Positions 45,682 through 53,723 of a stretch of 64,000 nt of DNA are shown here, one piece after another (the first letter of the stretch is position 1; every line of letters begins with the position of its first letter). The position numbers were made by a program, and so were the translations under genes. The notes below the pieces were generated by a model that saw only the letters and a program-made list of their open reading frames with translations, ran no database searches and was not told the DNA's origin. Source of the DNA: Urechidicola croceus (GTDB lineage: Bacteria > Bacteroidota > Bacteroidia > Flavobacteriales > Flavobacteriaceae); NCBI RefSeq assembly GCF_001761325.1, contig NZ_CP017478.1, positions 812,001 through 876,000 of the forward strand, in the 5' to 3' direction.

Positions 45682-47706
45682 TTAAATTAATCCTTTATAT
45701 TTTCGAATGAACCATTCTATGCTCAAAGATACAACTATTAAACCTAATAGCCATTTCCAATCTATAAGCGAATTATATTTAGTCTGTGTTTTTTGAATTG
45801 ATTTAAACCTTTGGTCAGAAATAAAATTTTCTATAACTGATTTTGAATCATTTATAAAGTAAATTGATCCATCAGATTTTTGACTTATTTTTGATAATTT
45901 TGAAACATTTGCATTTGTAAATTGTTGTTCAACATCATATTCCAAAATTTTAAAACTTCCTTTTTCTAAAACGTTTTGGTTCTCAACTGTAACGCTAAAA
46001 TCATAATCATCATTTTTTAAGCCAGATAATACAACTGCATAACTATTACCATTTAATGAAAATGGATATCGTTTTACAGCATTAGTACCTCTATTTTTAA
46101 GTGTTAACCATAATGATGCATTAGAATCAAACATGTAGTTTTTATCCATGTAATTTGCTATAATTTTAATTTCATCATTGGAAAAATAAAATGCATTATA
46201 ATCTATATAAAGTCTTTTAGTTTGATTATTAGAAGATAAATATTGTACAATTTTGGATATAAAATTATCATAATCTATATATGACTGACTCTCAAGTTTA
46301 GAAGTCATTCGCCACCTCCAACTATTCTCACCAAATAATACCGCACCTCTCCTATCATTATTTTCATAGGTTGCCAATAATGGTTTTTCTGTAGAATAAT
46401 TACCTATTTTCTGAAACAACAAGCTCTCATATGGAATTTTAAAATTCACTTCACCAAAAGCATCTAATACAGGAGAAAACTCATTAAAACCAATATCTTC
46501 AGTAACGAACGTACTAAATGCATTGTTAAAAACTGGATTGTAATTTTCTTTTTGATTTATTACATTTCTAGAAAAATTTGATTGTACTAAATTTAAAAAA
46601 TTCCAATCTGTCTTTGAACCAGTTATAATGAACGAATTCAGTTTTTGAATTTCTAATTCTTTAAAAATAGCATTAAAGGCTTTTGTTGGTTGATAAAGTA
46701 TAACCAATTGATATTCTTCAAGATTTAATTCTGATCCAATTCTTTTAATGACAACTTTTCGTTGTTTGTTACTTTCAATAGATTCTTTTAAAGAACCTAT
46801 ATCAGGATGTAAAAAAGATGTAAGTATTAATATTTTAGCCTGCTCATCAATAACTTCTACAACAAAATTCTTAGAATTATTGATTGTGTTTTTCTCATTG
46901 ATTATAGGTTCAATCTTAGCAGTGTAATAATGAATTCCTGTTTCATTCGCTGGTAAATGAAATGAAATATTTTGTGAACTCTGTGTTTTTGAAAAACTTA
47001 AATTCTTACTAAATACTTTCAGATTTCCTTTATAAATTGAGAAATTACTTGATATTGAGTTTTCACCATCATAATTGAAAAATAACTCTACCGGAAATTT
47101 ATTATTTAAATAAGTATATCTGTTTACATTTAATTGAGTAATTCTCAAATCAGAATGATATGTTGTATCTCCAACCACAACTGGAAATACTGGTTGTTTA
47201 TAATTTAAATATTCATAATCAGCCCCTAAAGTTTGATTACCATCGGATATTAAAATTACTGGAGCAATTGTGTTTTTATATAACTCTGCAAATTGTTTAA
47301 ACGGTTTTGAAATATTCGTTTGGAGTTTATTAAACTTTAAAGAATCTAATGGCTCAATATCACCGGAAAAAGAAAAATAATCAATATCAAATTTATTATT
47401 AATCTCTTTATTCAATTTTAAATCCTCAACAAAATCAATAACTTTAGTTTGTTCATCAAAATATTTTATTGAAGAAGAATTATCAACAGCAACAACCAAT
47501 TTTGGTTTTATAGTTTCTATTTCTTCTTGTTCAATTTTTGGATTAATTAATAACAGTAACAATGAAAAAACACTTAAAAAACGCAAAAAAGTCAGTACTG
47601 GCCTGACTTTTTCTTTATTTTTTACTTTATAATAATAGTGAAAAACGGCAATTAATAGTGCTATTATTGCCGCTCCGATTATATATAAAAGATTTATCGT
47701 ATTCAT
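45682..47706 (-). CDS. VWA-like membrane protein with periplasmic region
   Basis: This 674-residue protein has two N-terminal membrane helices (about residues 5-24 and 38-56) and then KLVVAVDNSSSIKY, a DxSxS metal-site motif of von Willebrand factor A domains. A long periplasmic-looking region contains strand-rich and glutamine-amidotransferase-like segments (KILILTSFLHPDIGSLKESI). One C-terminal helix near residue 655 is followed by a short basic tail. This layout is seen in large Bacteroidota membrane proteins related to BatA/BatB or DUF4159-type proteins. The role is unknown. It pairs with the SPFH gene, and fabG lies 60 bases upstream. Confidence 0.8.
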   Translation of the reverse strand: MNTINLLYIIGAAIIALLIAVFHYYYKVKNKEKVRPVLTFLRFLSVFSLLLLLINPKIEQEEIETIKPKLVVAVDNSSSIKYFDEQTKVIDFVEDLKLNKEINNKFDIDYFSFSGDIEPLDSLKFNKLQTNISKPFKQFAELYKNTIAPVILISDGNQTLGADYEYLNYKQPVFPVVVGDTTYHSDLRITQLNVNRYTYLNNKFPVELFFNYDGENSISSNFSIYKGNLKVFSKNLSFSKTQSSQNISFHLPANETGIHYYTAKIEPIINEKNTINNSKNFVVEVIDEQAKILILTSFLHPDIGSLKESIESNKQRKVVIKRIGSELNLEEYQLVILYQPTKAFNAIFKELEIQKLNSFIITGSKTDWNFLNLVQSNFSRNVINQKENYNPVFNNAFSTFVTEDIGFNEFSPVLDAFGEVNFKIPYESLLFQKIGNYSTEKPLLATYENNDRRGAVLFGENSWRWRMTSKLESQSYIDYDNFISKIVQYLSSNNQTKRLYIDYNAFYFSNDEIKIIANYMDKNYMFDSNASLWLTLKNRGTNAVKRYPFSLNGNSYAVVLSGLKNDDYDFSVTVENQNVLEKGSFKILEYDVEQQFTNANVSKLSKISQKSDGSIYFINDSKSVIENFISDQRFKSIQKTQTKYNSLIDWKWLLGLIVVSLSIEWFIRKYKGLI

Positions 47707-47766
47707 ACTTTGATGAGATACTGAAGCAAGTTCAGCATGATATAATTCTTAATTGAATATTGATGA

Positions 47767-48513
47767 TTAAGTTAACATACCACCATCAACACTTAAGGTT
47801 TGTCCTGTAATATACGAACTCATATCTGATGCTAAAAACACACAAGCATTAGCAATATCTTCAGGTGTTCCACCTCGTTTTAATGGAATTGATTTTCTCC
47901 ATTCATCTACAACTTTTTCATCTAAAGATGCAGTCATTTCTGTTTCAATAAATCCAGGAGCAATAACATTACTACGAATATTTCTTGAACCTAATTCGAG
48001 TGCTACCGATTTAGAAAAACCAATAATTCCCGCTTTAGAAGCTGCATAATTGGCTTGACCTGCATTTCCTTTTAAACCAACAACTGAACTCATGTTGATA
48101 ATTGATCCCGAACGCTGTTTCATCATTGGACGAATTACTGCTTTGGTCAAATTAAAAACGGATTTCAAATTTACTTCAATCACTTTGTCAAAATCATCTT
48201 CTGAAATACGCATCAGCAAATTATCTTTGGTGATTCCTGCATTGTTAATTAACACATCAATGCTACCAAACTCTTTTAATACATCTGCAGCTAACTCTTG
48301 AGCAGCATCAAATTGAGCAGCATTTGACTGATAACCTTTCGCTTTTACACCATAACTTATCAATTCATCTTCTAGTGCTTTCGCTGCTTCAACCGATGAA
48401 CTATAAGTAAATGCAACATTTGCTCCTTGTTTTGCAAAAACTTGTGCAATACCTTTTCCAATACCTCTTGTTGCACCAGTAATTAATGCAGTTTTATTTT
48501 CTAATAATTTCAT
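47767..48513 (-). CDS. fabG: 3-oxoacyl-[acyl-carrier-protein] reductase
   Basis: This 248-residue short-chain dehydrogenase has the NADPH-binding motif TGATRGIGKGIA (about 13-24), NNAG at about 89-92, the catalytic Ser in NMSSVVGLKGN, and YAASK with the catalytic Tyr and Lys. The length and the final SVDGGMLT are those of FabG. It reduces 3-oxoacyl-ACP in fatty acid synthesis. It sits 60 bases upstream of the VWA gene on the same strand. Confidence 0.95.
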   Translation of the reverse strand: MKLLENKTALITGATRGIGKGIAQVFAKQGANVAFTYSSSVEAAKALEDELISYGVKAKGYQSNAAQFDAAQELAADVLKEFGSIDVLINNAGITKDNLLMRISEDDFDKVIEVNLKSVFNLTKAVIRPMMKQRSGSIINMSSVVGLKGNAGQANYAASKAGIIGFSKSVALELGSRNIRSNVIAPGFIETEMTASLDEKVVDEWRKSIPLKRGGTPEDIANACVFLASDMSSYITGQTLSVDGGMLT

Positions 48514-48646
48514 TAGTTCGTATTTAATATTTTTCGAAAATCAAAGATAGCAAAAGAATATGTGCTAATAAAAGTAGTTTTAACTTTTTGTAAAAACTAT
48601 TTATGCAAATAATTTACATCACTGATTAATATTCTTAAATCGGATT

Positions 48647-50014
48647 TTAAAAAACTAAACTAATTGCAGTTCCTTGCCCTTCAATCGTATTCACTTGAAT
48701 TTTACCTTTGTGTAATAACATAATCTGCTTGCACAGTGGCAAACCTATTCCACTACCGTTCTTTTTAGTACTAAAAAATGGAATAAATATTTTATCCGCT
48801 ATTTCATCAGGTATTCCCATCCCATTATCTACAACTTTTATTGTCACTTGACCGTTGATATCCTTTTTAGCATGAATTATAATTTTTGGGCTCTCAATCG
48901 TTTTAACAGCGTCTAAAGCATTTAGTATTAAATTAATGAGTACTTGTTCTATCAAATAAGAATCTATTTCTATCTGCAAACTTGAAGTGTTTAACTTAAA
49001 ATATAATTCTACATTCTTGTCATCAAGAGATGGTCTTAATAAATTAGATATATTTTCAAACAACTCACCTACTTTTACTTTACTAGCATTAAGTGTGGTA
49101 ATTTTATTTAGTCCTCGATACGTTTTTGCAAATTTCATTAATCCTTCACTCCGTTTACGAATACTTTCTATACTCAACTCCAAGTCATTTATTTCTAATG
49201 GTTGCTCTTCAGAATTTTCAATGGATAATTTAATTTTTTCTTGTAAAGTCTCTGCCAATGAAGAAATTGGAGCAATTGAATTCATTATTTCATGCGTCAT
49301 TACACTTAGTAACTTTTTCCATGCTTGTGCTTCATTTTCATTCAAAGTATCATCAATATTTTGCAATACAATGAGTTTAAATGTATCTTCTTCAATATTA
49401 AAAAGTGAACTAGAAATCAACACTTTCAACTTACTATTAGCTCTATCAATACTGATAGTATTACCTTTCACATGATTGGATTCAAAAATATCAGCATACA
49501 TTTTTGGCTTTCTATCTTTAATAAAATCAATACTTTTTAAAGATGGAATATCTAAGATTTTTTTAAAAGAATCATTTATCCATAATACTCTTCTTGATTC
49601 AGTATTATAGGCAACAATACCAGTATCTACCAATTCTAATATTTTCTGAAGATATAAATGCTGTGTTTCCTTCTCTTTATTTATTCTTTTAAAAGTCTCG
49701 TTTACCTTATTAAAACCTTTATGTAATTCTCGAATATCTTGTGGACCAGATTTTTCAGAAAACCAACGTGAAAAATCTCTATATTTCACAGATTCAAAGA
49801 AATCATCCATTTCATAAAATCTTCGAATAGCAAACTTATAAAGACGAGTTACAGAAAGTAAAATAATAGAAACTATTGGAACTATTACAACGACTGCAAT
49901 TGGTAAGTCATTTTTAAAATCCAAAAAACTTACTGCAATTGCTAATGCTAATAGCGCAAGAAATAATATAGCAACGCGAAGCAGCAACGCTAATTTGTAT
50001 TTTCTATAAGCCAT
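48647..50014 (-). CDS. Membrane sensor histidine kinase with a very short periplasmic loop
   Basis: This 455-residue kinase has two membrane helices (about residues 8-31 and 39-56) separated by only about 7 residues (DFKNDLP). A HAMP-like linker, a PAS domain (about 120-220), the dimerisation/phosphotransfer segment with His241 in [11 protein letters not shown], and an ATPase domain ([28 protein letters not shown]) follow. Kinases with almost no extracytoplasmic part usually sense through the membrane or through a partner transporter. Its start overlaps the end of the response-regulator gene by 11 bases, so the pair is co-transcribed. The export operon it likely controls is divergent. Confidence 0.93.
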   Translation of the reverse strand: MAYRKYKLALLLRVAILFLALLALAIAVSFLDFKNDLPIAVVVIVPIVSIILLSVTRLYKFAIRRFYEMDDFFESVKYRDFSRWFSEKSGPQDIRELHKGFNKVNETFKRINKEKETQHLYLQKILELVDTGIVAYNTESRRVLWINDSFKKILDIPSLKSIDFIKDRKPKMYADIFESNHVKGNTISIDRANSKLKVLISSSLFNIEEDTFKLIVLQNIDDTLNENEAQAWKKLLSVMTHEIMNSIAPISSLAETLQEKIKLSIENSEEQPLEINDLELSIESIRKRSEGLMKFAKTYRGLNKITTLNASKVKVGELFENISNLLRPSLDDKNVELYFKLNTSSLQIEIDSYLIEQVLINLILNALDAVKTIESPKIIIHAKKDINGQVTIKVVDNGMGIPDEIADKIFIPFFSTKKNGSGIGLPLCKQIMLLHKGKIQVNTIEGQGTAISLVF

Positions 50015-51350
50015 ATTTGTTTAATCTTCTATACAATGCTGTTCTTGTAATACCTAACTCTTTTGCTGATTTTGAAATATTTCCATTATTTTTTTCAATC
50101 ACCTTTAAAATTGCATTTTTCTCAATAGTGTCCAATTTTAAATCACTGGAATCTGACACTTTTTTATGCTTTTCAATCGGTGAAAAAACCAAATCAGAAT
50201 CGTTTAACGTATCATTATCCGACATAATCACCGCTCTTTCAAGTGCATATTGCAGTTCTCGAACATTACCTGGAAAATGATAGGTTCTTAGTTTTTTAAA
50301 AAAACTAGCACCTGCTGATACATTTGATTTTAAATATTTTTCGGCATAAACCTCCACAAAATGCTTCGCTAGGAGTTCAATATCCTTATCGCGATCTCTT
50401 AATGGTGGAATAATAATTTCAACCGTATTAATTCTATAAATTAAATCTTTTCTAAAATTGGCTTCATCTGCAAGTGCCTCAAGACCAATATTTGTTGCAC
50501 ATATTAATCGGATATCAATTGGTTTCGGATTATTTGATCCCAATGGAGTAACTAACCTATTTTGAAGTACTGTCAGCAGTTTTGCTTGTTGTTGCAAACT
50601 TATATTTCCAATTTCATCCAAAAATAAGGTTCCTCCATCTGCTTCTTCAAATCGACCAATTCGGTCTTCTCTTGCATCAGTAAAAGCACCTTTTTTATGT
50701 CCGAACAATTCACTTTCAAAAAGTGTAGAAGTCAATGCTCCAACATCCACTTTAATAAAAGGTTTATTTTTTCGTAATGAATTATCATGAATTGCTTTGG
50801 CAATAAGATCCTTTCCAGTCCCATTTTCTCCAAGAATTAAAATATTAGCATCTGTTGGTGCTATTTTATTTATTTTAAAGAAAACATCTTTCATTACTTC
50901 ACTTTCACCTAATAGCTTTAGACCTCCTACTTGGGGATTCCATTTTTTTGATCCATGAGACTTTCGTTGTTTTAAAATTTCACTGATAGATTCAATTAAT
51001 TTTTCATTCTTCCAAGGTTTTACTAAAAAATCTGAAGCACCATTTTTAAGCGATTTAATTGCCAAGTCCATATCTCCATATGCAGTTATTAAAATCACAA
51101 AAATGTCCTTATCTACTTCCTTGATTTTATTCAACCAATAAATCCCTTCGTTACCAGTATTCACAACACTGTTAAAGTTCATATCTAATATAACAAGATC
51201 AAACTTTTTCTTTTGAAGTATGGAAATAAGATTGTTTGGATTTTTCTCTGTTTCAACTTCTTTCACCTGAGATTTAAGAAGCATGTGCATTGCTGTCAAT
51301 ACATCAACATCATCATCAACAACTAATATAGAAGTATTTTTTAGTAACAT
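50004..51350 (-). CDS. Sigma54-dependent response regulator (NtrC family)
   Basis: This 448-residue activator has a receiver domain (1-125, acidic pocket Asp12-14, phospho-acceptor Asp56, Lys111) and a sigma54-interacting AAA+ domain. Walker A is GENGTGKD at 174-181, loop GAFTDA is at 221-226 and Walker B is TLFLDE. A Fis-type helix-turn-helix (NGNISKSAKELGITRTALYRRL) ends the protein. The loop reads GAFTDA instead of GAFTGA; this variant occurs in other activators and need not abolish sigma54 contact. It is transcribed away from the exporter. The region between contains two dyads and a sigma54-like promoter, the expected targets of this protein. Confidence 0.96.
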   Translation of the reverse strand: MLLKNTSILVVDDDVDVLTAMHMLLKSQVKEVETEKNPNNLISILQKKKFDLVILDMNFNSVVNTGNEGIYWLNKIKEVDKDIFVILITAYGDMDLAIKSLKNGASDFLVKPWKNEKLIESISEILKQRKSHGSKKWNPQVGGLKLLGESEVMKDVFFKINKIAPTDANILILGENGTGKDLIAKAIHDNSLRKNKPFIKVDVGALTSTLFESELFGHKKGAFTDAREDRIGRFEEADGGTLFLDEIGNISLQQQAKLLTVLQNRLVTPLGSNNPKPIDIRLICATNIGLEALADEANFRKDLIYRINTVEIIIPPLRDRDKDIELLAKHFVEVYAEKYLKSNVSAGASFFKKLRTYHFPGNVRELQYALERAVIMSDNDTLNDSDLVFSPIEKHKKVSDSSDLKLDTIEKNAILKVIEKNNGNISKSAKELGITRTALYRRLNKYGL

Positions 51351-51373
51351 AAATTTGGTCTAACAAAATTTCC

Positions 51374-51489
51374 GTCACTTCGAGTGTTTTGCTCAAGTGT
51401 TAACGAAAGTAAAATCTATCGAGAGGTTTTTACCAAGTAAATGTTCTCGATACAATTTTCTCCTACGGTCAAAAACCACTCAAACTGAC
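51374..51489 (+). repeat. Imperfect palindromic intergenic repeat (GTCACTTCGAGTG type)
   Basis: GTCACTTCGAGTG (51374-51386) faces CACTCAAACTGAC (51477-51489), 11 of 13 bases complementary. Inside, TATCGAGA (51417-51424) faces TCTCGATA (51445-51452), a perfect 8-bp pair. It is related in style but not identical to the TCATTTCGA elements elsewhere in the window. It has no coding capacity and lies between the response-regulator start and the export promoter. Confidence 0.75.
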
Positions 51490-51564
51490 ATATAGTTTTA
51501 CAATAATACAACAATAATAGACTCATTTAAAATAATCTACATACAAATTTAAACTAGTTAAAAA

Positions 51565-51605
51565 GTGTACACATTTCGTACACCATGTGTATCAAAATCG
51601 AACAC
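51565..51605 (+). promoter_or_regulatory. Tandem 19-bp dyads, probable activator binding sites
   Basis: GTGTACACATTTCGTACAC (51565-51583) and GTGTATCAAAATCGAACAC (51587-51605) share GTGT-N11-ACAC and have centres 22 bp apart, two helical turns. The reverse complement of the second, extended by flanking bases, aligns with the first as AAAAGTGT-N10-TACAC. They lie about 54-94 bases upstream of the -24 element, where NtrC-type activators bind. Assignment to the neighbouring response regulator is inferred from position. Confidence 0.65.
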
Positions 51606-51656
51606 TTTTAAATATCACAAAACCAGCAAACCACTATAAACAATACAGATATGGTT

Positions 51657-51672
51657 TTGGCACAGTTATCAC
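51657..51672 (+). promoter_or_regulatory. Sigma54-type (-24/-12) promoter of the export operon
   Basis: TTGGCAC (51657-51663) is a perfect -24 element. GG (51659-51660) is followed by exactly 10 bases and then AC (51671-51672), where the consensus is GC. The -12 element is therefore one base off. A start about 12 bases further on would leave a leader of roughly 15 bases before the adaptor ATG at 51699. The sigma54 activator gene next door supports the reading. Confidence 0.6.
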
Positions 51673-51698
51673 AATAGAACTATAAAATAAATACAAGA

Positions 51699-52949
51699 AT
51701 GGACATACCTATTGAAAAAAAGAGATTTACCAAGTCAAAAATTGCTATAGCAATTGGAGCTGTAATTTTGCTTTCATTTATAATATACTTATTTACATTA
51801 TCTGGTGGAAAATCAAAATTGAATGTTGATACCGAACGAATTATTGTAAGCACTATAAAAGATGGTGTTTTTCAAGAAAATATTCCCGTAAGCGGTATTG
51901 TTTTACCCATTACCACTATTTATTTAGATGCGCTTGAAGGTGGACGTGTAGAAGAAATATTTGTGGAAGATGGAGCAATAATGAAACAAAATCAGCCAAT
52001 ACTACGTCTTTCTAATACAGATTTAGAATTGAGTTTGGTAAACCAAGAAACATCTGTCTATAATTTATTAACTCAAATGCAAATTTCTCAAAATGCAGCG
52101 AGACAAAATACCATTAGTAAAGTAAACAGAATGATCGATGTTCAAAATGAATTGATTGAAGCTGAAAGAGTTTATAAATTAAATAAAAAATTATTTGAGC
52201 ACGATGCTATCGGAAGTCAAGAATATAAACAATCAGAAAACAATTACAACTATCAAAAACAACGTATGGAACTTACAAAACAAGTTCTAGAACAAGATTC
52301 GATTTCAATAAAACAAGAAGCTACACAATCTCGAAATTCGTCTGTACGTATTCAAAGCGCATTGGAATTAATGCGTAAAAAAGTTGGTGACTTGGTTGTA
52401 AGAGCACCAGTAGATGGGCAATTAACCTCGTTAGACGCGGAAATAGGGCAATCAAAAAATAAAGGAGAACGTTTGGGGCAGTTAGATGTATTAAGCGGTT
52501 TTAAAGTGCGCGTTGATATTGACGAACATTATATTTCAAGAATTTATACTAGTCAATTTGGAACATTTCAATTTAACGGGAATACATACAAACTTGTGAT
52601 TAAAAAAGTTTATACACAAGTTGCAAATGGTCGTTTTCAAGTTGATATGCAATTTGAAGAAAAAATCCCTCAAGATATACGTCGTGGACAATCATTACAA
52701 ATTCGATTGGCTTTAAGTGATGAAAAACAAGCAATTTTGGTTCCTAAAGGTGGTTTTTTTCAACAAACAGGTGGGAATTGGATTTTCAAATTAAATGAAG
52801 ATGGAAACCTTGCTTATAAAGTTGACATTCAATTAGGTAGTCAAAACACTGAATTTTATGAAGTAATTCAAGGATTAAATCCTGGAGATAAAGTAATAAC
52901 CTCTAGTTATGACAACTTTGGTGATAAACAAGAATTGATATTAAAATAA
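51699..52949 (+). CDS. HlyD/MacA-type periplasmic adaptor protein
   Basis: This 416-residue membrane-fusion protein has one N-terminal membrane helix (about residues 16-35), a lipoyl-like half motif (GGRVEEIFVEDGAIMKQNQPI), a long alpha-helical hairpin (about 110-215), and the matching second half (VRAPVDGQLTSLDAEIGQSKNKGERLG). A beta-barrel domain comes last. It would link the inner-membrane ABC permeases to TolC across the periplasm. It is the first gene of the exporter operon and follows the sigma54-like promoter. Confidence 0.94.
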   Translation: MDIPIEKKRFTKSKIAIAIGAVILLSFIIYLFTLSGGKSKLNVDTERIIVSTIKDGVFQENIPVSGIVLPITTIYLDALEGGRVEEIFVEDGAIMKQNQPILRLSNTDLELSLVNQETSVYNLLTQMQISQNAARQNTISKVNRMIDVQNELIEAERVYKLNKKLFEHDAIGSQEYKQSENNYNYQKQRMELTKQVLEQDSISIKQEATQSRNSSVRIQSALELMRKKVGDLVVRAPVDGQLTSLDAEIGQSKNKGERLGQLDVLSGFKVRVDIDEHYISRIYTSQFGTFQFNGNTYKLVIKKVYTQVANGRFQVDMQFEEKIPQDIRRGQSLQIRLALSDEKQAILVPKGGFFQQTGGNWIFKLNEDGNLAYKVDIQLGSQNTEFYEVIQGLNPGDKVITSSYDNFGDKQELILK

Positions 52950-52978
52950 CCTCTCAAATAGGTTCGGTATAAAAATAT

Positions 52979-53001
52979 GTCAAGTCGAGCGGAATCGAGA
53001 C
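52979..53001 (+). repeat. Short repeat-like fragment (GTCAAGTCGAG type)
   Basis: The segment starting GTCAAGTCGAGCGG and continuing into ATCGAGAC looks like a half copy of the GTCAnTTCGAG-type repeat seen 1.6 kb upstream. It fills most of the gap between the adaptor and the first ATPase gene. Confidence 0.5.
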
Positions 53002-53028
53002 TTTCATCAACTAATAAATATACAAATC

Positions 53029-53706
53029 ATGATAAAAATAACAGATTTAGAAAAGTTTTATAAAACTGAAGAATTGCAAACAATTGCTTTAAACAAACTT
53101 TCATTCGAAGTGAAAAAAGGAGAATTTGTAGCCGTAATGGGACCTTCAGGATGTGGGAAATCAACATTACTTAACATTTTAGGAATGCTTGATGATTCAG
53201 ATGGAGGTAGTTTTATTTTTAATGGCGAAGAAGTCATTAATTATAACGAACGTAAACGAGCCAATATACGTAAACACAATATTGGTTTTGTGTTTCAAAG
53301 TTTTAATCTGATTGATCAGTTAACTGTTTTTGAAAACGTAGAACTTCCATTGATTTATACAGGTGTAAAAAAAGCCGATAGGAAAAAGAAAGTTGAAGAA
53401 GTTTTAGAGAAAATGCAAATCATGCACCGACGCAATCATTTTCCTCAACAACTTTCGGGAGGGCAACAACAAAGAGTCGCAGTTGCAAGAGCAGTTGTAA
53501 ATGATCCAAAATTAATCCTTGCCGATGAGCCAACTGGAAACTTAGATAGTAGCAATGGTAATGAAGTGATGGATTTATTAACGGAATTAAACGCACAAGG
53601 AACAACAATCATTATGGTAACACATAGTGAGCACGACGCCAAATTTACACACCGCATCATTCGCATGTTAGATGGTCAAAAGGTTACTGAGAATAGTTTA
53701 ATATAA
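53029..53706 (+). CDS. ABC transporter ATP-binding protein (MacB/LolD type)
   Basis: This 225-residue ATPase has Walker A GPSGCGKS, Q-loop VFQSFNLID, signature LSGGQQQR, Walker B LILADEPTGNLD and the H-loop histidine in VTHSEH. It should power the double-FtsX permease encoded 17 bases downstream. It belongs to the adaptor-ATPase-permease-permease-ATPase-TolC cassette. All catalytic motifs are intact. Confidence 0.96.
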   Translation: MIKITDLEKFYKTEELQTIALNKLSFEVKKGEFVAVMGPSGCGKSTLLNILGMLDDSDGGSFIFNGEEVINYNERKRANIRKHNIGFVFQSFNLIDQLTVFENVELPLIYTGVKKADRKKKVEEVLEKMQIMHRRNHFPQQLSGGQQQRVAVARAVVNDPKLILADEPTGNLDSSNGNEVMDLLTELNAQGTTIIMVTHSEHDAKFTHRIIRMLDGQKVTENSLI

Positions 53707-53723
53707 TTTATCAAAACACTAGT

